From the NCBI GenBank assembly GCA_026388185.1, contig JAPLKG010000009.1, positions 1-20,463 of the forward strand: a stretch of DNA of 20,463 nucleotides. The letters are read 5' to 3'. Source of the stretch: Candidatus Eisenbacteria bacterium. Its GTDB lineage: Bacteria > Eisenbacteria > RBG-16-71-46 > JAFGJU01. This document shows, piece by piece, positions 8,301 to 16,800 of the stretch. The notes under the pieces were generated by a model. That model was not told where the DNA came from, made no database searches, and saw only the letters and a list, made by a program, of their open reading frames with translations. Positions within the stretch are counted from its first letter, which is position 1; every line of letters begins with the position of its first letter. Position numbers and translations under genes: made by a program.

Positions 8301-8433
8301 GCTGCTCGGTTCTCAAGATAAGAATACAACAAAACCGGCAGAGGAGGGTTGGAAAGTGGATAAAAGGCTTGGGTAGTGTGGTAACAAGAACGCTACCGGA
8401 AGACCCGAAGGCGTGTCAAGAAAATTCTGCCAC
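8119..8433. other. 315-base intergenic region between the STAS and VWA genes
   Basis: The only sizeable non-coding gap in the window. It holds three 30-base direct repeats (8191-8280) and the ribosome site of the VWA gene (GAGGA, 8128-8132). On the minus strand a TTGACA hexamer lies at 8419-8414, but the best -10 partner (TAGCGT, 18 bases on) matches poorly. I find no clear hairpin-plus-T-run terminator after the STAS stop. It is the most likely place for a promoter driving the downstream block. Confidence 0.6.
8191..8280. repeat. Three imperfect 30-base direct repeats
   Basis: Units start at 8191, 8221 and 8251. All three share the core TCnnGTCTCnnTTGG, beginning at 8200, 8230 and 8260, exactly 30 bases apart. 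Pairwise they agree at 17-19 of 30 positions by my hand alignment. A weak fourth match may lie at 8161-8190. The spacing is close to three helical turns, as expected of an operator array bound on one face of DNA, but a decayed minisatellite would look the same. Confidence 0.6.
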
Positions 8434-9312
8434 CTATTTCCTGCTTCCCGCCACGGCAAGCGAATCAGCGTAGCGTATGCGCTTTTCTCTCGTATCGAGG
8501 TTGAGGCGCTTGAGTTCCATGAACAGCGTGAGAGGATTGATCGGCCTCCTGTAGTCGTGCGCAAGTAGTTCTCTTGCAATCTTGATGCTACCGTAGTCGG
8601 GATGCTCCCGCACAATCTCACGGATCATTGCTTCGAGGTTCTTGCTCGAGGTGACGTCGGCCGCGTGAGATTCGGTCTCGAAAGTGCTGGGCGTGCCAAT
8701 TAGCGACGATGCCGAAGCAGTGCCAGCCGTTGTATTGCCGGCGGCTGCACCACCAGCCGTGACCGGAGCGCTACCAGTCGTTGTACCACCGGCGTTGGGC
8801 GAGGTATCACCGGCCGCGGCAGTGCCAACCGTGCCAGTACCGACCTGGGAAGCGGTCGCCGCTCCCGTACCCTGGCCCGTAGTCCCGTGCGCCACGGGCT
8901 CGGTGCCTTTGTCTGATTCGTCGGACCTCGGCTTCTCCTGTACCGGTGCGGCCTTCGGTCTCTCGAATTTTTCCACGGCAGCTTCCACGGTCTTGAAGGA
9001 TTCAAGTATGTTATGGAACTCGAGGAGCTCGAACACCTCTGCTACTTCCGGTGTCATTCCGATGAGCTTGAGATCGCCTCCGCTCTCTCTTATTCCACGA
9101 ATCTCGCTGATAAAGATTCCCCAGCCCGCACTGCTGATGTAGGTCACCTTGCCCAGATCGATGATTATCTCGAACTGGCGGTCCTTGAGCAGGTACTGCA
9201 GTCTTCGCTCAAGTTCGTGTGACGTCGTGGTGTCAATCTGGCCCAGCACGCGGACGACCGCTACCTGATAGTGGGAACCAGCCTGCTCAACTATTACATC
9301 GATGCCCTTCAT
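8434..9312 (-). CDS. STAS-domain anti-sigma-factor antagonist with C-terminal integrase-like HTH domain
   Basis: 292 residues in three parts. Residues 1-115 are a STAS domain of the SpoIIAA/RsbV type: RVLGQIDTTTSHELE near 21-35 and DLGKVTYISSAGWG at 52-65. Ser61 aligns with the serine phosphorylated in SpoIIAA. In this family a switch kinase phosphorylates the antagonist to inactivate it and a PP2C phosphatase reactivates it; both activities are encoded by the gene just upstream. Residues about 122-222 form a Gly/Thr/Ala-rich linker. Residues about 224-284 (HPDYGSIKIARELL, then LKRLNLDTREKRIR) match the second HTH of the neighbouring phosphatase and resemble transposase N-terminal HTH domains. 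ATG at 9312 overlaps the previous stop as ATGA and has GGAGG seven bases upstream. No sigma factor or separate anti-sigma factor is in the window, so the output partner is unknown. Confidence 0.85.
   Translation of the reverse strand: MKGIDVIVEQAGSHYQVAVVRVLGQIDTTTSHELERRLQYLLKDRQFEIIIDLGKVTYISSAGWGIFISEIRGIRESGGDLKLIGMTPEVAEVFELLEFHNILESFKTVEAAVEKFERPKAAPVQEKPRSDESDKGTEPVAHGTTGQGTGAATASQVGTGTVGTAAAGDTSPNAGGTTTGSAPVTAGGAAAGNTTAGTASASSLIGTPSTFETESHAADVTSSKNLEAMIREIVREHPDYGSIKIARELLAHDYRRPINPLTLFMELKRLNLDTREKRIRYADSLAVAGSRK
8461..8643 (-). other. Integrase-type HTH domain at the C-terminus of the STAS protein
   Basis: Residues about 224-284. Shared pattern with the phosphatase tail: P-x-YG-x3-I-x-REL, then about 20 residues later L-K-x-L-x-L-x-T-x3-R. 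The similarity is clear by eye although the loop between the two halves differs in length. DNA binding is inferred from the family, not shown. Confidence 0.6.
8647..8940 (-). repeat. Low-complexity Gly/Thr/Ala linker coding region
   Basis: About 98 codons dominated by Gly, Thr, Ala, Ser and Val. The DNA shows degenerate repetition; for example, similar 20-base stretches begin near 8724 and 8775 (CAGYCGTTGTAYYRCCGGC on the plus strand). It is probably a flexible tether between the STAS and HTH domains and a likely site of length variation. Confidence 0.6.
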
Positions 9313-11810
9313 TTGCTCTCCTCCTCCCCCACTGCGGTGGGCTGAGTGCTAGAGTGGACCTCTTCTGGTTCGAGGCCGACCGCAGTCGGGTACCCGGTGT
9401 TGTCCTCCATGTCGAGATTCATGATTTTTCTTGTGCCTTCTAAGGCAGACTTCTTTCTCTGATCTTTGGTGCCCAGGTCGAGTTTCTTGAGACATAGATA
9501 GATTTTCCCGGGCGAAACGTCGAGACTGCCAAACTCGGCCTTGCTCAGCTCGCGGCTGATCCGCTTCGGCCCGTAGGAAGGGAACGTCTTCGCAACCATG
9601 AGAATCTTCTGCTCGACTTCAAGGCTCACGCGTCCGAGTTTCTCAAGAGATCTCGGAATCTTGTCCCTGAGACCTTCCTCTCCCAGTTCGTGCATCCTCT
9701 TCTTGTACTTGTAATAGCTTGAAGGAGACACCTTCATTATCTCGCACGCTTCGTTCACGGACATACCTTCAACTTCAACCAAGTCAATGAGCTTCTTTCT
9801 GACGTCATATAGTATATCGTCAACAACCGCCCTTTCCTTTATGGCTACGAGCGTTATGTCGTCATTTTGTGCTTCCCCGCCCGTGAAGCCCGCCACCTCT
9901 TCGTCCAGCGTTCTGGCAAACTCTTGCGGCGGCAATTGGCCGTATTTCTTGATGACTCTCAAGAACCTCTCTTCGCCGAAGAGCTCGCCGTCCTTGTTCA
10001 TGGCCTCGGTTATGCCGTCCGTGTAAATGATGAGCATGTCCGCCTGCTTGAGCTTGATGCTCTCGGAGCCGATCGATTTCTCGAAGAGAGAACGATCCCC
10101 GAGGTCTATCCCCACGGGGAAACCCTTCGGATTGAGGAAATACGTCTCGCCGGAATCGCCCCTGTAGAGAATCATCGGGTTGTGACCCGCGCTGGCGAAG
10201 CTGATCACTCTGTGTCTCGAATCCAGAACCATGTAGAAAATCGTGACAAACATGCCCTTCTTCATGTCGTCCGTGACAAAGCTGTTCATTCTCGCAACGA
10301 CGTCCTTCGCCGACCTGTTGCCCCTCGCCTCCATTCTCAAGGCCGTTCTTATCATGGTCATGACCAGCGAGCCTGCGACCCCCTTGCCGGAGACGTCCGC
10401 CACGACAACGCCGAGAGTGTCGTCGTCCACCCACACGAAATCGTAATAGTCGCCTCCAACCTCTTTCGCGGCTCTGTAGAGAGTGCCGATTTCGAATCCC
10501 TCCGCCGTCGGTACCTCTCGCGGTAGAAGAGACTGTTGGATTTCCTGGGCCACCTGCATTTCTTTCTGCAGTCGTTCCTGTTCGACGAGGTTCTGCTGTG
10601 CCTTCTTGAAACGCGCGGTGATCTCGTTGAACGTGCGGGCTATCTCGTCTATTTCGTCGGGACCTCCTTCGTCCAGTTTTCTGTCGAGCATCCCCTCTCC
10701 GATTGCGCGAACGCCGTCGGACAGTTTTTGGAGCGGCTTGACAAAGCGGGACACGACGAACCAAACGGCGACGTTCCCCAGCGCAAGGACGAGCAGCGCC
10801 GTTCCCAGAAGCGCTCCTCTGGCCCGGGCCATGTACTGGTTAAGCGCGTCTCTTCTGATGTCAAGGTAAACCCTGCCTAGCTCGGCGGCCGCAGAGCCGG
10901 GAGCCTGGACGGCGATAGGTGTGGACAACGATATGAGCTTCGCCCGATACCCCTTGTCCTGCGCCTGAGATTCAGAAAGAATGGCCTCATACGAGGCAAA
11001 GACCTGCGCCGGTTTGTCGCTCGCCCAGATGTTTCCCTCCCTGTCAACGACCATTATGCCGGCGATCTGTGGATTCTCTTTCAGGGTACGGACGATCGTC
11101 TCGTTGAGGAGCGTCTGTTCTACGGAGAGCGGTTCTTTGGAGAGAAGAAGCTCGGTGCTCTGGCGGGCAATCCCCGCAGAGATGGCCTTGCTCCGTGCGA
11201 TTACTTCTATCGTGATGGTTCTGTCCTGGCGCACGACAAAGTAGAAGAAGGCACTCGCTACTATCGCGAACAAGATCGCGGATGCGTACAAGCTGAACTT
11301 GAACCTGAGACTCTTGTGCCATATAGGCCTCTTCCAGGCCAGAGGCGGGCGTTTGCGCTTTCCGAGAAGGTCCTTCCTCATTGTCAGCACGTTGCCTGAC
11401 GGCGTCACATTGTAGTTGACGTCGTCCATGAGCCTGTTCATGAGAAAGAGACCCAACCCACCTTTTCTTCCCGTGGCCACGTAGCGTCTCAGGTCAGGCA
11501 CTCGCACCTTTTGAAGGTCGAAGCTCTCTCCATTGTCCGTGAGGGAGATGGTGAGGCGGTTCGATCCGGACGCGACGACGGTGACCTTTATCGACCCCTT
11601 CTTCGATCTGTAGGAATGCTTGATGATGTTGGTGCTGGCTTCGTCAATCGCAAGCTTCATGGCGTTCGTGGCTGTGGATGCGACGTTGAGCTCGGCGCAC
11701 ACCTTGTCCACGAACTCCCGCACCTGGACCAGGTATCTCTCTTCACCCGGGATTTCCAGGTTGAACCGCTTTTCGCTTCTGTCACCCAGGATTTTTCTCA
11801 CCACGGTCAT
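9309..11810 (-). CDS. Membrane switch protein: RsbW-like kinase domain, sensor, HAMP, SpoIIE phosphatase and transposase-type HTH tail
   Basis: 833 residues from ATG 11810. (1) Residues 12-147: HATPase of the RsbW/SpoIIAB type, with N-box AIDEASTNIIKHSY (Glu57, Asn61), DNGESFD (92-98) and a GLGLFLMNRLMDDV glycine loop. (2) TM about 172-193, extracytoplasmic sensor about 194-332, TM about 333-355. (3) HAMP about 356-405 and a Gln/Glu-rich coiled coil to about 430. (4) SpoIIE/RsbU PP2C phosphatase about 440-660 with the metal-binding motifs intact: VGGDYYDF (Asp454), ADVSGKG (Asp472), YTDGITEA (Asp598), QNDDITL (Asp651). (5) Two HTH domains about 664-790. In this family the kinase and phosphatase set the phosphorylation of a STAS antagonist, here the next gene (ATGA overlap). 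The start lies one base after the previous stop. An upstream in-frame start at 11939 would overlap that gene by 128 bases and adds only a basic stretch. Confidence 0.9.
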   Translation of the reverse strand: MTVVRKILGDRSEKRFNLEIPGEERYLVQVREFVDKVCAELNVASTATNAMKLAIDEASTNIIKHSYRSKKGSIKVTVVASGSNRLTISLTDNGESFDLQKVRVPDLRRYVATGRKGGLGLFLMNRLMDDVNYNVTPSGNVLTMRKDLLGKRKRPPLAWKRPIWHKSLRFKFSLYASAILFAIVASAFFYFVVRQDRTITIEVIARSKAISAGIARQSTELLLSKEPLSVEQTLLNETIVRTLKENPQIAGIMVVDREGNIWASDKPAQVFASYEAILSESQAQDKGYRAKLISLSTPIAVQAPGSAAAELGRVYLDIRRDALNQYMARARGALLGTALLVLALGNVAVWFVVSRFVKPLQKLSDGVRAIGEGMLDRKLDEGGPDEIDEIARTFNEITARFKKAQQNLVEQERLQKEMQVAQEIQQSLLPREVPTAEGFEIGTLYRAAKEVGGDYYDFVWVDDDTLGVVVADVSGKGVAGSLVMTMIRTALRMEARGNRSAKDVVARMNSFVTDDMKKGMFVTIFYMVLDSRHRVISFASAGHNPMILYRGDSGETYFLNPKGFPVGIDLGDRSLFEKSIGSESIKLKQADMLIIYTDGITEAMNKDGELFGEERFLRVIKKYGQLPPQEFARTLDEEVAGFTGGEAQNDDITLVAIKERAVVDDILYDVRKKLIDLVEVEGMSVNEACEIMKVSPSSYYKYKKRMHELGEEGLRDKIPRSLEKLGRVSLEVEQKILMVAKTFPSYGPKRISRELSKAEFGSLDVSPGKIYLCLKKLDLGTKDQRKKSALEGTRKIMNLDMEDNTGYPTAVGLEPEEVHSSTQPTAVGEEESK
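9320..9327 (-). promoter_or_regulatory. Ribosome-binding site of the STAS gene inside the phosphatase gene
   Basis: GGAGGAGG on the minus strand, ending seven bases before ATG at 9312. It lies within the last codons of the phosphatase gene, so the STAS protein can initiate on its own as well as by coupling at the ATGA overlap. Confidence 0.75.
9441..9821 (-). other. Two transposase/integrase-type HTH domains at the end of the phosphatase
   Basis: Residues about 664-790. The first HTH reads GMSVNEACEIMKVSPSSYYK with the follow-on HELGEEGLRDK, the usual pattern of IS481-type transposase N-termini. The second reads VSLEVEQKILMVAK, FPSYGPKRISREL and VSPGKIYLCLKKLDLG, as in the P-x-(Y/W)G-x-(K/R)-(R/K)-I linker HTH of IS3/IS481 proteins. 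No DDE (rve) core follows; the protein ends about 40 residues later in an acidic tail. Confidence 0.75.
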
Positions 11811-11811
11811 G

Positions 11812-13809
11812 CTACTGCGCTTTCCTTTCGCCCGAAGAGAGTCTGGCCTTCGCCTTCTCAATGTTCCTGGCAACCATTTCGTTCTGAGGATCCACTGCCA
11901 TAATCTTCTTCCAGGACTCAATCGCCTTCTCGTATTCACCCAAGTTAAAGTGGTTCATCCCTTCTACGTAGAGCTTCTTCACGTTCTCTTCTACCTTGGG
12001 CGTTTTCGGAGAAAGCCTCTCTTCTATCTTTTCGGCAAGTCTGAGGCCTTCTTGATCGGCCGGGTAGAGTTTCAGCATCTCTTGGAGTTGCGCTTTGGCT
12101 TCTGTGTAATTTTCTCTGTCGTAAGCAGTTACAGCGTTCGTATAAAGTGTTAGAGCATCTATTCTGCGCATGGCCTCCACGAGGTCGCGTCCGACGGTCT
12201 CGACCGCGCTCTTCGAAGTCTCCATTCCTCTTCTGGCCTCTTCGTTCTCGGGACTCAGGATGAGCACCTTGTTCCACGCCGAGTATGCCTCGAGATATTT
12301 CCCCGAGGCGGCGAGATTCTTCGCAAGGGCGACGTTAGAGGCCACGTCTACGGCAATGAGTGAATCCGCCTGCCTGATGCCGCTCAAGGCCTCGGCGTTT
12401 CCGGGCTCGAGCTCGTTTGCCTGCCTAAACCGCAGCAGACCCGCATTGAAGTCGCCCTGGCTCACGTACTCCTTGGCCACCTCAAGTAACACATGAAGCT
12501 TCGCGTGCTCGCCGGCCATCCTGGCCTCTTCCTCGGTCTTCCTTGCCAGAGCCTCTCTTATCTTCTTGACGCTCTCCTTTGCCTGCGCGTTTTCCGGATC
12601 GTATTCGAGCACGAGGTTCCACTCGTCGAGGGCGCTGGAATAGCTCGCCTGATCGAATGCGCGCCTTGCGAGCTCGGCATGAGCTTCAATCCTCTTGGCC
12701 TTTTCTTCTTCGAGCATTCTCGCCAGCTCCCGCTTGCGCTCGCGCTCCTCGCGTTCTTTTCGCAGGGCAATTGGATCTCCGAAGGTGGCCGAGACCGAGA
12801 ACTGGTGCAGATTCCCCAGTTCGCTGTTTCCGATCGAATAGTCGAGTGAGTAGCTTCTCCATTTCACACCAACTCCGGCGCAGAGTTTCCCCTCTTTGAA
12901 TCCCGCCCTGAGAGCCACGAGTTGATCCACGACGTACTCGCCTCCCACTGAAACGTTGGTGTTTGCCTTCTCCGGCAGAGAGACGTCAATCCCGACGAGA
13001 AGCACGTCACGCCCCCCGCGCAGTGAGTCTCTGTAGGACCCGCCGGCACGCAGGGTGCGCGGAGTATTTTCGACTCTGTCAGCAAGCTTGAGTTTGGCGC
13101 CCGGCACGTCCCGGGCGGCCAGACCGAGCGCAAGTCCCTTGACGTACGGCACCGAGTAAAGGGCCCCGACGTCAAATCCCGCACCGTTTGTGCTCAGCTC
13201 TCCCATCCCCTGATTCACGATCTTCAGGGAAGCTCCGACGTTCACGTTGAACGGAATCTTCCGGCCGTAAGAAAATATCATTTCGCTCTGAGAGAAACCT
13301 ATCTGCCCCAGGCTTCTGCTTCTGTCGTCGTAGGCCTGTATTCCATCGGTTCCGACTCTCAAGAACGCGAAACCGATGCCACCGAAGCGGACGGTGGGGT
13401 GCGCTATCGAGAAGAAATCGAGTGAACTCCCCTCGAACAGCAAAGAATGAAATCCTGTGATGCCGGTCTGTCCGAGGCAGGAGAGCCCGGCAGGGTTCCA
13501 GTACGTTGCCGTCGCGTCGTCCGAAATCGCCGTGAAGGCGCCACCCATCCCGAGCGCTCTCGAGCCGGCGCCGAGTGAGAAAATGCTCTCGGTGCCTCCG
13601 GACACACTGCTTGCCGCAACGCTCGTGCCCGACGAAAGCGCAAGGAGAAGCAAGGTCGCCGCCAGGAGCCCTGCCGCGGCCATGACAGTGACTCTTGCAG
13701 AGGACGAGGCACGTACCCCAGCCGCCATGGCGGTCGCCACGGCGCCACAGGGCCCGATCTCAGGGCGACTGCGAATAGTCACGCGACCTTTTTGTGCAAT
13801 GCCTCTCAT
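11812..13809 (-). CDS. PorV/PorQ-like outer-membrane barrel fused to C-terminal TPR repeats
   Basis: 665 residues. After a long basic N-terminus, a hydrophobic signal segment lies at about 43-66. Residues about 75-343 match the PorV/PorQ (UPF0164) barrel family: FSLGAGSRALGMGGAFTA, then DDATATYWNPAGLS, the hallmark opening, with final strand HQFSVSATFG. A charged coiled coil (about 348-380) leads to about five TPR-like repeats (roughly 375-410, 438-472, 490-525, 553-590, 607-645) with phrases such as YDPENAQAKE, LEPGNAEAL, LSPENEEAR and VDPQNEMVAR. In type IX secretion, PorV carries substrates with C-terminal signals to the attachment complex; a comparable job for the giant protein encoded just upstream is inference. 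ATG at 13809 overlaps that gene's stop (ATGA) and lacks a strong ribosome site, suggesting coupling. An internal start at Met28 or Met43 would give a more normal signal peptide. Confidence 0.85.
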   Translation of the reverse strand: MRGIAQKGRVTIRSRPEIGPCGAVATAMAAGVRASSSARVTVMAAAGLLAATLLLLALSSGTSVAASSVSGGTESIFSLGAGSRALGMGGAFTAISDDATATYWNPAGLSCLGQTGITGFHSLLFEGSSLDFFSIAHPTVRFGGIGFAFLRVGTDGIQAYDDRSRSLGQIGFSQSEMIFSYGRKIPFNVNVGASLKIVNQGMGELSTNGAGFDVGALYSVPYVKGLALGLAARDVPGAKLKLADRVENTPRTLRAGGSYRDSLRGGRDVLLVGIDVSLPEKANTNVSVGGEYVVDQLVALRAGFKEGKLCAGVGVKWRSYSLDYSIGNSELGNLHQFSVSATFGDPIALRKEREERERKRELARMLEEEKAKRIEAHAELARRAFDQASYSSALDEWNLVLEYDPENAQAKESVKKIREALARKTEEEARMAGEHAKLHVLLEVAKEYVSQGDFNAGLLRFRQANELEPGNAEALSGIRQADSLIAVDVASNVALAKNLAASGKYLEAYSAWNKVLILSPENEEARRGMETSKSAVETVGRDLVEAMRRIDALTLYTNAVTAYDRENYTEAKAQLQEMLKLYPADQEGLRLAEKIEERLSPKTPKVEENVKKLYVEGMNHFNLGEYEKAIESWKKIMAVDPQNEMVARNIEKAKARLSSGERKAQ

Positions 13810-16800
13810 TTTGCCACCGCAATCTTGAACGTGGCGTTGACACCCGCTGCTTCGAGTTTGCAGATGTAAACGCCGTTCAGCACGACGTCGCCGCTACCGT
13901 TCTTGCCGTCCCAGAGAATCTCTCTCAACCCTTCCCTGCCCTCCGATTCCTGCTCGGAGAAAGTCTTCGCAAAGACGGGCTTCCCGTCGAGCGTGTATAT
14001 CCTGATCGTTACCTTGGAATCGCGCTCGAGATTGTAGGAAATCCTCGTGGATTCCATGCCCGCCCTGAACGGGTTCGGGTAGTTGTGGACACCCGTGAAC
14101 CATCTCGAAGGTGCAGAAAAAGTCCGCGGGAAGGTCTCGTTGTCCGAGGACACCACTCCTATTGCCTGTCCCGAGGCAACGTCGACAACTTCAAACGCCG
14201 CGTCTCCTTCGAGTTCAAGCACGAGACCGGTGCCGCCCGGGTACTGCGACACGTCAACCATGACCAGAAGCGTGTCGCTCTCGCCGGGACCAAGCGTGTC
14301 GGCTTCGGGCGCAAGCTCGACTCTCACGGGATTCGTTGACGAGACGCTCGCAATGCCCAGCAGGATGCCGGGTGAAGAGTATCGCGAGAGTTTCACGGCC
14401 GAGAGAACCGAAGATGGATTCGCGAGTCTTGCGTAATCCTCTCCGTCCACAAAGAAACTCAGAGCCTTGAGCACAATGTCGCTCCCCTCGCCGATCTCCT
14501 GGGGGTTAGTGATTCTTAGGGCCATCAACCATACGGAGCTCTCTCCAGGCGCCATCTGCGCCGGAGCTTCGACAAGAGGAGGCACGTCGGCAATCATGCT
14601 CTTGGCCTCCACGTACGCGGCGATGTCTTTAGTGCCGGTGGAAACGTAGGCTTCAGCGCCGGTGTTTTCGTCGAGAGGAATCACGGAAATGTATGTAGAG
14701 ATGCTCTGGATCGGAGAGGTCTCCGAAGGAGCAATCGCGTCCCAACGCACCGGGACCCCAACCGAAAAGTCCTGCTCTTGAGTGTAGCCCTCTGCCAGGG
14801 CGTAGCCCGCGGGGAGAGAGATCGCAATCTTCCCGCTCGCCGCTGGGGCCGCCGTCCCGAGGTTTGACACGGTGGCCACAATGGTGAACCGACTGCTCAC
14901 GTGCAGACTGCCGTCCGTGGCATCTGCGGGAGCAGTGATGGCGGATTGAAGCGAGAGGTTGGTCTTCACGACTACCGACGCGTCGAAAACTCTGCTCGCG
15001 TTCAGCGTGTCTGCCGCCTGGCCTGTGTTGATGGCGAGCGGTACGTTCGCCATCGTCACCAGGAATCCTTCCGAGTCGGATGGGTCCGCAGGAGCGACCA
15101 GCGACCATTCGACTGCGACACCGGGCTCGAAGCTCTGAACGAGCGGGGAGAGCAGGTTGAAGCCCTGTGGAACGGCGATGCCAAGCGTACCGCCTGAAGC
15201 CACTGATCCCTCTCCGGTGTTGGCCACGATCGCACGTATCTTGAAATTCTGCTGCGTCGACAGTATGTTATCGGTCGCTCCGGACGGTTCTGAGATCGAA
15301 GTCGAGAGCGAAAGGAGCGCGGGCAGTTCGATAATGGCGCTCGTCGTATCGTCGAGAGCGACGCCGACAAACAGGGGTTTCCCACTTATTGCTCCGACCG
15401 AAGACTCGATCTGCGCGGTAAAGGTCTCGGCTCCCCCAGAAGTACCTGCCTCCACTGGGATGCTGAGTGTTTTCCTGCTCTCACCCTGAACTACACCGGC
15501 AGTCACGGGGCCCCCGATGACGGAGCCGCCGTTCGAGGAGAGAGAAACAACGACGTCCAGTGCGTCTTCTTGGCCCACGTTTTCTACTTCGACGTCCACC
15601 ACGAACGCTTGCGACGTATTGACGCGCGGCGCGTTCGGTGAGTCGAGCGCGGTCGAGTAGATCCGCAAGTCTCCGGGCCTGTTCACGAGAACGCTGTCGG
15701 GAGAAGTCGAAAGCGTCTGGGAGAAAAGGAATCCATTCCCGTCCGTCCCCTCGAACTCGAGGGAAACGGCGTGGGGGCCGGCCGCTATTGCCGTGCTGTC
15801 AAGCGTTATGCTTCTGAAGTGCAGCGACGCCGTCGAATGGCCCGGCACATCACATCCTTGAGAACAATCCACGGTGTCGATGATGGTACCCAAAGACAGG
15901 AAGCTCGAGTCCGCCACGAAAAGCGTCGCATCGCCCGTGTTCTCCACTCTGAGCGAGAAACTTACGGTCTGCTCCTGCGCCACTACGTCCGGTGTCAGGG
16001 AATCGTAGACGTATCTCAGCGAAGATTCGCTCTGTACGACAAGTTCGCCCTGCGGCGAGAGAATCCTTGCCTCAAGCGGGAAACCATTCTCGACCCCTTC
16101 CAGATTGAGCTCCACACCGTACGACTGGGCCGCCATTGCAGGCGACAGCGTGTCTTGCACAAACTGAAGAACGGCGCTTTCGCGAGGAGCTATCAGAACG
16201 GGCGCGCCCAGACCGGCGGCGACGAATTCGTGTGCTCCGTCCCTGATGTCTATCTCGCAAAGAGTTGGCTCCACCAGGGCGGCCGCGTCTCCCAGGTTCT
16301 CGATTTCTAAAGAGAAGCCGACCACCTGGCCTGCCGTGACTCTCGACGGCGCCAGGCTGGAGGCGACCCAGCTAAGCAGTGCCCTCTTCTGGACGACGAT
16401 GCTACTGCCTGGAGTAATGAGACTGTCCTCGGCGATGCCGTTCTCCTCAATCTTCACGAGAAGTTCCGGATTGTAGGGACCGGTCGCAAAACTCGTGTCG
16501 ATCTCGGAGGCAGGGAAGGTGAGGGTCCGCAAGCTCTCGCTCTCCACGAGGAGAGACTCCGAAAAGAACGCCTCGAACTTCGGCGTTGTGCCGAAGCGCA
16601 AGCTCGTGCCGGGGAGAATCCGTGCAGCGGCCTCGCCTCTGTTAGCCAGAACAACGTTGAAAGACGGCGAATGGCCCGTGCTCACGGTTTCGGGAGAAAT
16701 GGAGACGTATTCAAGCACGGTAGGAAGCTCCACCCTCACAGTCTGCGGATCGCAGGAAAGCGTGTCCGCAAAGGCTGCCTGGTTCTCAGTTCCGGCCAGA

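Noticed and set aside
8390-8419. Sigma-70-type promoter starting with TTGACA (minus strand)
   Set aside because: The -35 hexamer is perfect but the best -10 at 18-base spacing matches only three of six bases, and the lineage's promoter consensus is unknown. It is noted only within the intergenic entry.
9441-9821. Transposase or insertion-sequence remnant
   Set aside because: The HTH region is in frame with the phosphatase, has no DDE core, no terminal inverted repeats and no target duplication that I can see, and a matching domain is kept in the next gene. It looks like a domestication or fusion rather than an IS copy.
11811-11939. Longer start (11939) for the kinase/phosphatase
   Set aside because: It would overlap the preceding gene by 128 bases. 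The added 43 residues are a basic stretch of the kind seen in shadow frames, while ATG 11810 directly follows the upstream stop and begins just before the conserved HATPase domain.
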